Below are positions 34,665-44,130 of a DNA stretch of 50,731 nucleotides, in pieces. The notes beneath the pieces are model-generated. The model did not search any database. It saw only the letters and a list, made by a program, of their open reading frames with translations, and was not told the origin of the DNA. The DNA lies in contig JAWLCQ010000013.1 of NCBI GenBank assembly GCA_041687095.1, positions 1 to 50,731 on the forward strand, written 5' to 3'. Position numbers and translations under genes: made by a program. The stretch's first letter is position 1; every line of letters starts with the position of its first letter. The stretch comes from JAWLCQ01 sp041687095. GTDB taxonomy: Bacteria > Planctomycetota > Phycisphaerae > SM23-33.

Positions 34665-34808
34665 CCCCGCGACCTCAGGACGGGACCGTCGCACGAACCA
34701 CCGACGCGACAACGCCAGAGAGCCATCGCCCCAGGCATCTTTTTCTCTGCGCCTCCGCGTCTCTGCGGCGGCTGTGGATGAGCACAAAAACCGAAAGTCG
34801 AAGGACCG

Positions 34809-36287
34809 ATGAGCACAATCAAGACACGATTCGCCCCGTCCCCCACCGGGCACCTGCACGTGGGCGGGGCGCGGACCGCGCTGTTCAGCTTTGCCATGGC
34901 CCGCCAGAAGGGCGGGACGTTCCTCCTCCGCATCGAGGACACCGACCGCGAGAGGCACCAGGAGGACGCGATCCCCAAGATCATCGACGACCTCCGGTGG
35001 CTGGGCATCGAGTGGGACGAGGGGATCGACCTCGACGCGGCCGGCAAGATCGTCCACCGCGGGCCCAACGGGCCCTACCGCCAGTCCGACCGCCTGGGCC
35101 TCTACACCCAGCACATCCGCCGCCTCCTCGACGAGGGCAAGGCCTACTACGCCTTCGAGACCGCCGAGGAACTCGAAGCCCAACGATTGGCCGCCCAAGA
35201 GGCCAAGCGGACCTACATCTACCCGCGCCCGGGGAGCTTCCCCAGCGACGCCGACGCGGAGAAGGCCCGTAGCGAAGGCCGCCCCGTCGTCGTCCGCTTC
35301 GCCACCCCCGAGGGCGACGTCACCATCACCGACGACGCCTTCGGGGACGTCACCATGCCCGCCGACCAGATGGAGGACTTCATCCTCCAGAAGGCCGACG
35401 GGTGGCCGACCTACCACCTCGCCAACGTCGTCGACGACGCCCTCATGGGCGTCACCTACATCATGCGCGGGCAGGAGTTCCTCGGGCAGACCTGGAGGCA
35501 CGTCCTGCTGCGGGCGGCGTTCGGATACCCCGAGCCCGGGTACTGCCACCTGCCCCTCATCCTCGACATGCAGGGCCGCAAGCTCTCCAAGCGTGACGGG
35601 GACGTCGAGGTCCACTCCTTCCGGGCGGCGGGCTATCTGCCCGAGGCCCTCATCAACTTCATCGCCCTGCTGGGATGGCGCCCCGGAGCCAACGAGGAAA
35701 AGTTCGCCCTCTCCGAGTTCATCGAGCTGTTCAGCGCCAACCGCGTCGGAAAGGCCAACGCCAAGTTCGACCGCGACAAGCTGCTGGCGTTCAACACCGA
35801 CGCCTTCGCCGCCGCCGACGAACCCCGACGCCTCGCGGCTCTCCAGGACTACCTGGCGCTCAACGAGACGGCCATCCCCCCGGGCGACGACGAACTGCTC
35901 CGCCTGCTCCTGCGGGCCAACCCCACCGCCCGCACCCTCGCCGACATCCCCGCCAAGGCCGACGTCCTCTTCGGGCCCGACGACGCCTTCCCCTACGACC
36001 CCAAAGCCGTCGCCAAAGTCCTCACCAAGAACGACAACCAGGGCCTCACCGTCCTGGCGGAACTGGCGAAGGCGCTCGCGGAGACCGACTGGGCCTTCGA
36101 GTCCGTCGAACGCGTGCTCAACGACGTGAGCGAGCGCGACGGGCTGGGCATGGGCAAGGTCGCCCAGCCGCTCCGCGTCGCCCTCACCGGGTCCACCGTG
36201 AGCCCGCCCATCGTCGACACGCTCCTGCTGACGGGCAAACCCAAGACCCTCGCCCGCATCGCCCGCTGCCTCCGCGAGTGCGCGTAA
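34809..36287 (+). CDS. gltX: glutamyl-tRNA synthetase
   Basis: Charges tRNA(Glu). 492 residues. HIGH-like HLHVGG (15-20) in FAPSPTGHLHVGGART, RIEDTDRER, and KMSKS-like KLSKRDG (258-264). The C-terminal helical anticodon-binding domain is complete (ALTGSTVSPPIVDTL). AAGGACCG precedes the ATG. The sequence ATGAGCACAA occurs twice, at 34778 (out of frame) and at the start codon, so an upstream start 31 bases away could compete for ribosomes. Follows hicA by 190 bases with its own promoter. Confidence 0.96.
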   Translation: MSTIKTRFAPSPTGHLHVGGARTALFSFAMARQKGGTFLLRIEDTDRERHQEDAIPKIIDDLRWLGIEWDEGIDLDAAGKIVHRGPNGPYRQSDRLGLYTQHIRRLLDEGKAYYAFETAEELEAQRLAAQEAKRTYIYPRPGSFPSDADAEKARSEGRPVVVRFATPEGDVTITDDAFGDVTMPADQMEDFILQKADGWPTYHLANVVDDALMGVTYIMRGQEFLGQTWRHVLLRAAFGYPEPGYCHLPLILDMQGRKLSKRDGDVEVHSFRAAGYLPEALINFIALLGWRPGANEEKFALSEFIELFSANRVGKANAKFDRDKLLAFNTDAFAAADEPRRLAALQDYLALNETAIPPGDDELLRLLLRANPTARTLADIPAKADVLFGPDDAFPYDPKAVAKVLTKNDNQGLTVLAELAKALAETDWAFESVERVLNDVSERDGLGMGKVAQPLRVALTGSTVSPPIVDTLLLTGKPKTLARIARCLRECA

Positions 36288-36605
36288 CGCCTGCGTTTGC
36301 ATCGCGGGTCTCCCGACCCGCTTTGCGCGCATGCGTTGGGGGTCTCCTGACCCCCAACGTCCTGGTAGGCCAACGAACGCTTCCGCGATAGCGTTATGGG
36401 GGCGCTTCGGTCGCGGCGGCCCTTCGACAGGCTCAGGACCAAGCCGCCGCCGCGATGGGGGCGCTCCAACGACGCTGGCGCGGAGGCGTCCCTCACCCCT
36501 CCAGGACGCCGGGGGTCAGGAGACCCCCGGCGCAGAGGCTGGGACCCGCCGCCCAGCGGCATACCATGATGGAGAGTGAGCCTCCGTGCGGAATCGAGGT
36601 GGACG
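36288..36605. repeat. intergenic hairpin repeats, family F
   Basis: Three hairpins with four-base loops: GCGGGTC/GACCCGC loop TCCC at 36304-36321; GTTGGGGGTC/GACCCCCAAC loop TCCT at 36335-36358; GCCGGGGGTC/GACCCCCGGC loop AGGA at 36508-36531, the last in inverted orientation. The central part holds CCTTCGACAGGCTCAGG (36421-36437) inside a GCGGCGG/CCGCCGC dyad. A fourth, imperfect copy is at 49544-49561. No gene in this stretch. Confidence 0.85.
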
Positions 36606-38696
36606 ATGGGCGAGCGGGACGAACAGCATGCGGCGGGTGCGGGGATCGAATGGGCGGAGTGGTCGGATGATGCGTTCGCGCGGGCGCAGCGGGAGGACAA
36701 GCTCGTCCTCTTCGACAGCGGGGCCACCTGGTGCCACTGGTGCCACGTCATGGACCACGTGACGTACGACGACCCCGAGGTCATCGAGCGGGTGAACGCG
36801 GGGTTCGTGGCGGTGCGGATCGACCGCGACCGCCGCCCCGACGTCGACGGGCGGATGCAGCGGGCGGCGGCGCTCATTCGGCCGTTCGGGCCCGCGGGCG
36901 GGTGGCCGCTGACGGCGCTGCTGACCCCGGAGGGGCAGGTGCTCTTCAAGGCGACGTTCGTGCCCCCCCGCGCGTCGTCGGAGTTCGGAACGCCCGTGGG
37001 GCTCCTGGAGATCCTCGATCGCGTGGAGGCGTACTGGCGGGAGCATCGCGACGAGGTCCGCCACGCCTCCGAGACCCTCGAGCGCCAATTCGCCGAGCAG
37101 GACCAGCGCCTCTTCCACAGCCCCGGGACCCTGGGCCCCCAGCGGATCGACGACGTCTGGCAGGGCCTGCAGGAGTCGTATGACGACAAGCACGGGGGGT
37201 TTGGGATGGCCCCCAAGTTCTTCACCGCGCCCGCGATGGACCTGGTGCTGCTCAAGGCGTGGGAGGGCTCGGAGCGGGCAAGGCACATGCTCACCCAGAC
37301 CCTCAATGCCATCGCCCGCGGGGGCGTGTACGACCACGTCGGGGGCGGATTCCACCGCTACAGCGTGGACGAGCGATGGCACGTGCCGCACTTCGAGAAG
37401 ATGGCCTACGACAACGCCGCCCTCCTCGCCCTCTACGCCAACGCCTTCGCCCTCACGGGCGAGGATCGCTACGCCCGCGTCGTCGCCGAGACCCTCCAGT
37501 GGATCGCCCGCGACCTCGGGGGGTCCGAGGGCGCCCAGGGCTTCTGCGCCTCCCAGGACGCCGACACCTACCCCGGGGACGACGGGGACTACTTCACCTG
37601 GACGCTCGACGAACTCCGCAACGCCCTGCCCCCCGACCTCGCCGACCTCGCCGTTCGCTACTACGACGTCACCGCCAAGGGCGACATGCGCGAGCGCCCC
37701 GGGCGGAACGTCCTCCACGTCCCCGCCGGGGAGACCGAGCTGGCGATCGGACTGGGGGTGGACCTGCCCGAACTGCGGCGGCGGGTGGAGGAGATCCGCG
37801 CCCGCCTCCTCGCCGCCCGCCACGACCGCACCGCCCCGAGCGTCGATGCGACGGTCTTCGCGGACCTCAACGGCATGCTGATCGACGCGCACCTCACCGC
37901 CTGGGAACGGTGCGGGGAGGAGGCCGCCGGGCGAACGGCCATCGGCGTGCTCGACGCCCTCCTCCGAACCCATCGCGACGACAGGGGCCTCTTCGCCCAC
38001 TACGTCGAGGACGGGAGGCCCCGGGGCGTCGGCCACCTGGACGACCAGGCCTGGATGGGCCGGGCGCTGCTGCACGCCTTCCGCCTCACCGTTGAACCCC
38101 GCTACCTCGACGCCGCCGAAGCCCTCGGCCGCTACCTGCTGAACGCCCTCGCCGCGCCCGAAGGCGGGTTCTACAGCACGCCCCCGGCGGAGGCGTCCGG
38201 GGCCCCGACGGCCGTCCCGCCCGCGCGGACGTGGGAGGACTCGCCCATCCGCAGCGGGCAGTCGGTGGCGGTGGAGTTCCTGCTGGACCTGGCGTACCTG
38301 ACGCGGCGGGTGGCGTACGGGGAGGCGGCGGTGGCGGCGTTGGCGAGCTTTGCGGGGGGCGAGCTGCGGAGTTGGGGCACGTTCGTGGCGGGGTACGCCC
38401 AGGCGCTGGACCGCCACCTCAACGGCCCGCGGTCCATCGTGGTGGTCGGGGCCTCCGACGACGACCGCACGGCCGCGCTGGCCCTCGCCGCCCGCCGCAC
38501 GCCCCTGCCGGGGGGCATGGCGCTGGTGCTGGACGCGGAGGTGGAGTGGCACCGGGCGCTGCTGGAGCGGCTGGGGTACGCGGGGCGGGAGCGTCCGGTG
38601 GCCTACGCGTGCCACGGCACCCGCTGCCTGCCGCCGGCGGAGGCATCGGGCGAGCTGACGCAGCGCGTGGAGACGATGCGGAAGCACGCGGCGTAG
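36606..38696 (+). CDS. DUF255 thioredoxin-domain protein (YyaL/SPATA20-like)
   Basis: 696 residues. N-terminal thioredoxin-like domain with TWCHWCHVM (C43 and C46), then YDDPEVIERVN and DVDGRMQ, as in YyaL; residues about 190-640 are an alpha/alpha six-barrel like that of glycoside hydrolases (YDDKHGGFGMAPKF; GVYDHVGGGFHRYSVDERWHVPHFEKM; ADLNGMLIDA). Family role is not settled; a redox or sugar-processing function is inferred. ATG with GAGGTGG 6 bases upstream chosen over a GTG at 36576. Slightly long but complete. Confidence 0.92.
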   Translation: MGERDEQHAAGAGIEWAEWSDDAFARAQREDKLVLFDSGATWCHWCHVMDHVTYDDPEVIERVNAGFVAVRIDRDRRPDVDGRMQRAAALIRPFGPAGGWPLTALLTPEGQVLFKATFVPPRASSEFGTPVGLLEILDRVEAYWREHRDEVRHASETLERQFAEQDQRLFHSPGTLGPQRIDDVWQGLQESYDDKHGGFGMAPKFFTAPAMDLVLLKAWEGSERARHMLTQTLNAIARGGVYDHVGGGFHRYSVDERWHVPHFEKMAYDNAALLALYANAFALTGEDRYARVVAETLQWIARDLGGSEGAQGFCASQDADTYPGDDGDYFTWTLDELRNALPPDLADLAVRYYDVTAKGDMRERPGRNVLHVPAGETELAIGLGVDLPELRRRVEEIRARLLAARHDRTAPSVDATVFADLNGMLIDAHLTAWERCGEEAAGRTAIGVLDALLRTHRDDRGLFAHYVEDGRPRGVGHLDDQAWMGRALLHAFRLTVEPRYLDAAEALGRYLLNALAAPEGGFYSTPPAEASGAPTAVPPARTWEDSPIRSGQSVAVEFLLDLAYLTRRVAYGEAAVAALASFAGGELRSWGTFVAGYAQALDRHLNGPRSIVVVGASDDDRTAALALAARRTPLPGGMALVLDAEVEWHRALLERLGYAGRERPVAYACHGTRCLPPAEASGELTQRVETMRKHAA

Positions 38697-38741
38697 TCGG
38701 GAGCGTCCCCACCCGGCATCCGTTTCCCCTTCTCCCGGCCT

Positions 38742-38786
38742 CCCGGCCCCCGGTGTTGCCCTTTGGGGGCCGGGGCTTTATGGCTT
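38742..38786 (+). terminator. terminator candidate for the DUF255 gene
   Basis: CCCGGCCCCC (38742-38751) pairs with GGGGGCCGGG (38765-38774), 13-base loop, followed by CTTTATGGCTTTT. 46 bases after the stop codon. Confidence 0.6.
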
Positions 38787-38904
38787 TTGCCGGTTCTGCG
38801 GTATCCAAGAGAGGACATATTTCCTGCGGATTGGGACTGAATCCGCACCTCCGGCGGGCCGATACCAGAGCAGGAGACCCTCGCGGGCCGGCGGCGGACG
38901 CAGA

Positions 38905-38933
38905 TTGGCCGCGGGCCTGGCGAATCGTAGGCT
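38905..38933 (+). promoter_or_regulatory. weak promoter candidate for the pil operon
   Basis: TTGGCC, 17-base spacer, TAGGCT, 175 bases before pilM. Only moderate match to consensus. Confidence 0.3.
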
Positions 38934-39107
38934 GCTGTAGGAATTGGTGCTCTCGAACCGTTGGAGGAGGTCCGAATCCGAACCCGGACCACAGACGACA
39001 ACTGCCAACGCCCGGCTGCAGCGGGCGCAGTGCGCTGCGTCAGCGCCGTTGCGCCCCGCTTCCGCCATCCGCACGGCCGTCCGCCCCCGGCCAAGAGACG
39101 AAATGCC

Positions 39108-40223
39108 ATGGGAATCAAGATTACAAAAGCCAAGATGCTGCCGATCGGCGTGGACATCGGTTCCAGTTGTGTGAAGCTGGTGCAGATGCGGGTGCAGGAG
39201 GACCAGGTCGAACTCACCGGGGCCGCCACCATCCCCATCCCCCGCGAGCTGCGGAGCGACCCGCTGAAGCGGCTGGGATGGATCTCCCCGGAGTTGCGGA
39301 AGCTCGTCAAGCGGGGGATTTTCAAGGGCGCCCACGCCGTCCTGTCCCTTCCGGCGGAGGCGACGTTCGTCCATCACGTGCGGATCCCCAAGGTCCCGCT
39401 GCCCGAGACCGACCGCGCAGTCCGCGCCGAACTCGCCTCCAAGCTCCCCTTCCCCGTCGAGCAGGCGGAGATCCGCTACATCATCGCCGGGGATCTGCTG
39501 GGCGAGCGGGAGGGCAAGCAGGAGGTCATCACCGTCTCCGCCCCCCGCGCCACGCTCGACGCCTACATCGACGCCGCCACCAAGGCCAAGCTCGATGTCG
39601 CCTGCATCAACGTCGAGCCCTGCGCCATCACCGAGTGCTTCGCCCGGCTGTTCCGGCGGAACACCGACGGGGCCCGCACGATCCTCTACCTCGACATCGG
39701 GGCCGCCTCCACCCAGGTCGTGCTCGCGCACGGGCAGACGATCGTCTTCGCCCGCAACCTGCGGTGCGGGTCCGACCGCTTCGACACCGTCCTCGCCGAG
39801 GCCCTCGACACCACCCCCGATGACGCCGCCCGCCTCCGCCGCGCCGCTCATGAGCCGGACGCCGCGGCGACGCCCGAGGCCGCCGCCAAGGCCGCCACCG
39901 ACGCCGAGGACCTCTACCGCATCCTCGAGGAACCCGTCCGCGAGATCTGCACCGAGATCACCCAGTGCCTCCGCTACTACGAGTCCGTCTTCCGCAACCA
40001 CGCCATCGAACGGGCCATCTTTCTCGGGGGCGAGGCGCACGACAAGCGCCTCTGCCAGCGGATCGCCCGGGCGCTGAACCTGCCGGCCCAGGTGGGCGAC
40101 CCGCTCATGCGCGTCGTCCGCGCCCCCGACGCCGTCGCCGCCGCCGGACTCGATCAACGTGACCCCCAGCCCGAGTGGGCCGTCGCCGTCGGCCTGTCCC
40201 TCGGGGCCGTCGACGCCGCATGA
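39108..40223 (+). CDS. pilM: type IV pilus assembly protein PilM
   Basis: Actin-like cytoplasmic ATPase that starts the inner-membrane alignment complex PilM-N-O-P. 371 residues. Phosphate-1 motif IGVDIGSSCVKLVQM (near 11-25), and LYLDIGAASTQVVL plus IFLGGEA for the later nucleotide loops. It opens a run of eleven co-directional pilus genes. The ATG is chosen from the family N-terminus (KAKMLPIGVDIG); upstream in-frame sequence is Arg/Pro-rich. An insertion of Ala-rich sequence near residue 250-265 is mild. Confidence 0.92.
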   Translation: MGIKITKAKMLPIGVDIGSSCVKLVQMRVQEDQVELTGAATIPIPRELRSDPLKRLGWISPELRKLVKRGIFKGAHAVLSLPAEATFVHHVRIPKVPLPETDRAVRAELASKLPFPVEQAEIRYIIAGDLLGEREGKQEVITVSAPRATLDAYIDAATKAKLDVACINVEPCAITECFARLFRRNTDGARTILYLDIGAASTQVVLAHGQTIVFARNLRCGSDRFDTVLAEALDTTPDDAARLRRAAHEPDAAATPEAAAKAATDAEDLYRILEEPVREICTEITQCLRYYESVFRNHAIERAIFLGGEAHDKRLCQRIARALNLPAQVGDPLMRVVRAPDAVAAAGLDQRDPQPEWAVAVGLSLGAVDAA

Positions 40224-40230
40224 GGACGCC

Positions 40231-41043
40231 ATGAGTACCATCAACCTGCTGCCTGAGGATTACCTCCGCCGACGCGTCCGCCGCCGGGCGAACGCCATCG
40301 CGCTATTCCTGATCGCCGCCGTCCTCGTCGGAGTGGCCGGGGCGTACCTCGTCACCGAGCGGAACTTCCAGTACACCCTGCAGGTCCGCCAACAGGTCGA
40401 GAACGAGTACGTCGAGGCCACCCGCAAGATCGAGCAGATGCAGACGCTCGAACAGCAGAAGCAAAAGCTCCTCCAGAAGGCCGAGGAGGCCTCCGTCCTG
40501 CAGGAGCGCATCCCGCGCAGCTACCTGCTGGCGGTCCTCACCAACGCCTGCCCCGCCTACACGTCCCTGCAGGAGGTGGCGCTGCAGATGAAGCGCGTCC
40601 AGCGGGCCGCCACCCGCCCCCGTCACGGGCCCAGCGCCAAGTTCGCCTCCAAGACCGGCAAGCCCCTGCCCAACGACCAGCCCGAGTGCACCATCGAACT
40701 CCGCGTCACGGGCCTGGCGAGCACCGACGTCGAGGTCGCCCGCTTCATCGCCTCGCTCCAGCGGAACACCATGTTCCGGCAGGTCGACCTGGTCTACTCC
40801 CAGGAGGAACTCATCGACCGCCGCATCCCCTGCCGCAAGTTCCAGGTCCTCATGGATCTCCGCATGGACGTGGACGTCCTGGACCTCGTCGAACGCAACC
40901 TCCACGCCGTCCCCGACGTCGAAGGCGAGCCGGACCCCAACCAGGGCCCGGCGACGCCGGCGTGGCGGCCCATCGCCCGCGCGGACGCCCCCGTGCGGTT
41001 CGTCGTCCTGCCCACCGTCAACACCCCCGGAGAGGAAAGATGA
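40231..41043 (+). CDS. pilN: type IV pilus assembly protein PilN-like
   Basis: 270 residues. MSTINLLPEDYLRRR at the N-terminus is the PilM-binding INLLP motif of PilN. One TM segment (about 27-47), then coiled coil (about 60-95) and a periplasmic ferredoxin-like domain. The C-terminal 50 residues (VERNLHAVPDVEGEP and after) are extra. It follows pilM by seven bases and overlaps pilO. Longer than E. coli-type PilN (about 180-200). Confidence 0.88.
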   Translation: MSTINLLPEDYLRRRVRRRANAIALFLIAAVLVGVAGAYLVTERNFQYTLQVRQQVENEYVEATRKIEQMQTLEQQKQKLLQKAEEASVLQERIPRSYLLAVLTNACPAYTSLQEVALQMKRVQRAATRPRHGPSAKFASKTGKPLPNDQPECTIELRVTGLASTDVEVARFIASLQRNTMFRQVDLVYSQEELIDRRIPCRKFQVLMDLRMDVDVLDLVERNLHAVPDVEGEPDPNQGPATPAWRPIARADAPVRFVVLPTVNTPGEER

Positions 41044-41603
41044 TGCACGTGAAGTTCGGCATCCGGGAACTGGTCATCGTCGCGCTGCTGATCGCCACGC
41101 CCCTGGCGTCCTGGTGGTTCGTGTTCCGGCCTCGCAACGAGCTGAACACCCAGCTCCAGGCCGAAATCCAACAGCGCCAGGCCAAGCTCCGGGAACTCAA
41201 CCAGCTCACCGGGACCATCGGGGACCTCCAGGGCGAGATCGCCGCCCTCGAGGACGCCCTGAAGTTCTTCCGCTCCCGCCTGCCCAGCGAGAAGGAGATC
41301 GACAAGGTCCTCCAGGAGATCTGGAAAACCGCCGAGGGCAACCACCTGGTGACCAAGTCCATCCGCACCCTCGACCGGGCGGCCGGACGGTTCACGGGCG
41401 AGAACGGCCCCCACGCCGAGCAACCCATCGCCGTCGAACTCGAGGGCGACTTCCTCGGATTCTACTCGTTCCTGCAGGCCCTGGAGATCCAGCCGCGCAT
41501 CATGCGGATCCAGGACATGAAGCTCGCGCGGCCGCAGAAGAGCCCGGAGGGCCACACCAAGGCGTCCTTCGTGATTTCCATCTTCTTTGAGGAGAACAGG
41601 TGA
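41040..41603 (+). CDS. pilO: type IV pilus assembly protein PilO-like
   Basis: 187 residues: one N-terminal TM (about 9-27), coiled coil (about 35-80; QAEIQQRQAKLRELNQL), and a ferredoxin-like domain ending in SFVISIFFEENR. IAVELEGDFLGFYSFLQAL is the characteristic PilO strand-helix. It would pair with PilN in the periplasm. Two tandem ATGs; the first overlaps the pilN stop. Confidence 0.88.
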   Translation: MMHVKFGIRELVIVALLIATPLASWWFVFRPRNELNTQLQAEIQQRQAKLRELNQLTGTIGDLQGEIAALEDALKFFRSRLPSEKEIDKVLQEIWKTAEGNHLVTKSIRTLDRAAGRFTGENGPHAEQPIAVELEGDFLGFYSFLQALEIQPRIMRIQDMKLARPQKSPEGHTKASFVISIFFEENR

Positions 41604-41607
41604 TCCC

Positions 41608-42300
41608 ATGATGGAACCCAACACCGACCCCTTTGCCCCTCCGCCCCTTTCGCCGGACGAGGCCCCCCAGGAGGGCGGGACGTACGGCGAGTTCGCCCAG
41701 GGCATTTCCGCCTCCCCCCCCACCAAGGCCGCCCTCCTCACCGCCAACGCCACGAACCTGGCCCTGGCGGGGATGTTCATCGCGGCCGTCGCGGTGCTGT
41801 ACCTCCTGTCCCTCCGCGGGGGGCCCCGGGAGGCGTCGGCCCAGGAGAAGGTGAACGAGGCCCGCGTGGACGCCGTGCTCCTGCAGCTCCAGGCGTCGCA
41901 GAAGGCCGGGCCCGGGCACAAGAGCGCCACGCAGGAGATCATGGACCGCTTCTACCACGACGCCCAGGACCGCCAGGTGCCCCTGGACAACCTGAAGGGC
42001 AACCCCTTCTACTTCCGCACGCCCCCGCGAACGGACCTCACGCAGGCGGCCGAGGACAGCACCAAGGAAGCCTTCGCCTCCCCCCCCATCGACATCGGGG
42101 AGGCCGACGCCCTCAAGCGGGCCTCCACCCTCTCGCTGCAGTCCATCCTCTCCGGGACGCACGGGAACGTGGCGATGATCTCCAACAATCTGCTCACCAC
42201 GGGCCAGTCCATCCAGGGCTGGACCGTCAAGAGGATCGATCCCAAGAGCGTCCTGCTCTGCCGCGGGGAACAGACGTACGTCCTGCGGATGCCCGAGTGA
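41608..42300 (+). CDS. PilP/GspC-like pilus accessory protein
   Basis: 230 residues: Pro-rich cytoplasmic N-terminus, one TM segment (about 50-72), a helical linker, and a C-terminal beta domain (about 170-230; LSLQSILSGTHGNVAMISNN, then GQSIQGWTVKRIDPKSVLL) that resembles the HR domain of PilP/GspC. Unlike PilP there is no lipoprotein signal. Position between pilO and pilB supports a PilP role, bridging the inner complex to a secretin not encoded here. Confidence 0.7.
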   Translation: MMEPNTDPFAPPPLSPDEAPQEGGTYGEFAQGISASPPTKAALLTANATNLALAGMFIAAVAVLYLLSLRGGPREASAQEKVNEARVDAVLLQLQASQKAGPGHKSATQEIMDRFYHDAQDRQVPLDNLKGNPFYFRTPPRTDLTQAAEDSTKEAFASPPIDIGEADALKRASTLSLQSILSGTHGNVAMISNNLLTTGQSIQGWTVKRIDPKSVLLCRGEQTYVLRMPE

Positions 42301-42321
42301 TCGAACCGCCCCCCCCGGGGC

Positions 42322-44130
42322 ATGAGGACACGAGTGACCGAGACGCGCCAGGAAGTGCAGTGGCCCCCCAGCGTCCGTGACGCCGACCGCACGGACGCCG
42401 GAGGCTTCATGGAGCTGTGGAGGCCCGAGGAGACCCAGAAGTCCTCGCGCGGGCCCGAGCAGGTCCTCCTCGAACAGGGCCACGTCACCGCCACCCAGAT
42501 CGACTCGGCCGTCCTGCTCCAGCAGGACAACCCGCGCCTCTCGCTGCTGGGGGCCCTCGTGCAGCTCAAGGCCATCGACGACGTGACGGCGATGCGGGCG
42601 ATCGCGGAGTACTTCCACCTCCCCTTCCGCCGCCTGGTCTCCACGGACATCGACCCCGACGTCTTCGAACTCCTGCCCCCCGACTTCGTCAAGGCCAAGC
42701 ACGCCTGCACCATCGCCCGCGACGACGACGCCATCGTCGTCGCCCTGACCGACCCGGCCGACATCTTCCTGATCGACGACCTCAAGCGCCGCCTCCGCAA
42801 GCGGTTGCGGCTGGTGGTGGCCCCGGAGTCCGACATCCTCCGCGCCGCCGAGGACCTCGCCATCGCCCCCACCCAGCAGGTGGACGACATCATCAAGGAC
42901 ATCGCCGAAGACGCCGTCGAGGTCGTCGAGGAGTCCACCGAGGACGTCAGCGACCTCGAGCGGATCGCCGGGGAGTCCCCCGTCATCCGCTACGTGAACT
43001 TCCTCATCACCTCGTCGGTCCGCGAGGGCGCCAGCGACATCCACATCGAGCCCGGGGAGAAGCGCCTCCGCATCCGCTTCCGCGTCGACGGGATGCTCTT
43101 CGAGCAGCACGGGCCCCCGCTGGCGATGCACGCGGCCATCATCTCCCGCCTGAAGATCATGGCCAACCTCGACATCGCCGAACGCCGCCTCCCCCAGGAC
43201 GGGCGCATCCGCGCCACCGTCAAGGGCCGGGCCATCGACCTGCGCGTCAGCACCCTGCCCACCACCCACGGGGAGAAGTGCGTCATCCGCATCCTCGACG
43301 AGCGGGCGACGATGGTGGGCCTGGAGAACCTGGGCATGACCGCCGAGACGCTCTCGGCGTACCGCAAGCAGATCCTCCAGCCCCACGGGATCGTGCTGGT
43401 GACGGGCCCCACGGGCAGCGGCAAGTCCACGACGCTGTACTCGTCGCTGCGGATCATGGACGGGGACCGGCTGAACATCTCGACCGTCGAGGACCCCGTG
43501 GAGTACCAGCTCCCCGTCGCCAACCAGGTCAACGTCCGCGAGGCCATCGGGCTGACGTTCTCGGCGGCGCTGCGGTCGCTGCTGCGGCAGGACCCGGACG
43601 TGGTGATGGTGGGCGAGATCCGCGACGCCGAGACCGCCCGCATCGCGGTGCAGGCGTCGCTGACGGGGCACATGGTGCTCAGCACGCTGCACACCAACGA
43701 CGCCCCCTCGAGCATCACCCGCCTGGTGAACATCGGGGTCGAGCCCTTCCTCATCGCCGTCGCCCTCAACGCCGTCATCGCCCAGCGCCTCGTGCGGAGG
43801 ATCTGCGAGAACTGCAAGACCCCCGCGAAGGAGCTGTCGGCGTCGACGCTGGCGTACCTGGAGCAGGCGGGGATGAGCAGCGACCAGGTGTTCGTCGGGG
43901 CCGGGTGCGACAAGTGCCGCCAGACCGGCTACAAGGGCCGCCTGGGCATCTACGAGCTGCTGGAGATGACCGAGGAGATGCGGGACCTGGTGACGCGGAA
44001 CGCGGCGTTGGGCGAGATCCGCCGCCTCACCCGTGAGAACGGGATGCGGTCGCTCCGCGACGACGGCCTGCTCAAGGTCGCCACCGGGCAGACCACGCTG
44101 GAGGAGATCCTCCGCGTGACGGAGACGTAG
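42322..44130 (+). CDS. pilB: type IV pilus extension ATPase PilB (GspE family)
   Basis: 602 residues. An MshEN-like N-terminal domain (about 48-160), then the core: Walker A GPTGSGKSTT (about 361-370), Asp box VEDPVEYQL, Walker B VVMVGEIRDAETA, His box LSTLHTNDAPSS. The zinc motif CENC ... CDKC (about 495-535) is complete, as expected for an assembly motor rather than a retraction motor. ATG start shows only weak ribosome-site similarity; an alternative GTG lies four codons later. Confidence 0.93.
   Translation: MRTRVTETRQEVQWPPSVRDADRTDAGGFMELWRPEETQKSSRGPEQVLLEQGHVTATQIDSAVLLQQDNPRLSLLGALVQLKAIDDVTAMRAIAEYFHLPFRRLVSTDIDPDVFELLPPDFVKAKHACTIARDDDAIVVALTDPADIFLIDDLKRRLRKRLRLVVAPESDILRAAEDLAIAPTQQVDDIIKDIAEDAVEVVEESTEDVSDLERIAGESPVIRYVNFLITSSVREGASDIHIEPGEKRLRIRFRVDGMLFEQHGPPLAMHAAIISRLKIMANLDIAERRLPQDGRIRATVKGRAIDLRVSTLPTTHGEKCVIRILDERATMVGLENLGMTAETLSAYRKQILQPHGIVLVTGPTGSGKSTTLYSSLRIMDGDRLNISTVEDPVEYQLPVANQVNVREAIGLTFSAALRSLLRQDPDVVMVGEIRDAETARIAVQASLTGHMVLSTLHTNDAPSSITRLVNIGVEPFLIAVALNAVIAQRLVRRICENCKTPAKELSASTLAYLEQAGMSSDQVFVGAGCDKCRQTGYKGRLGIYELLEMTEEMRDLVTRNAALGEIRRLTRENGMRSLRDDGLLKVATGQTTLEEILRVTET

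Larger units (their letters stand above)
38697..39107. other. intergenic region upstream of the pilus operon
   Basis: About 410 bases: a terminator for the preceding gene at the left, a GCGGATT/AATCCGC hairpin with loop GGGACTG at 38826-38846, and a weak promoter near 38905. No coding sequence recognised. Confidence 0.55.

Noticed and set aside
34778..35272. Plus-strand frame starting at the first ATGAGCACAA before gltX
   Set aside because: Arg/Pro-rich shadow of gltX; at most a short competing start.
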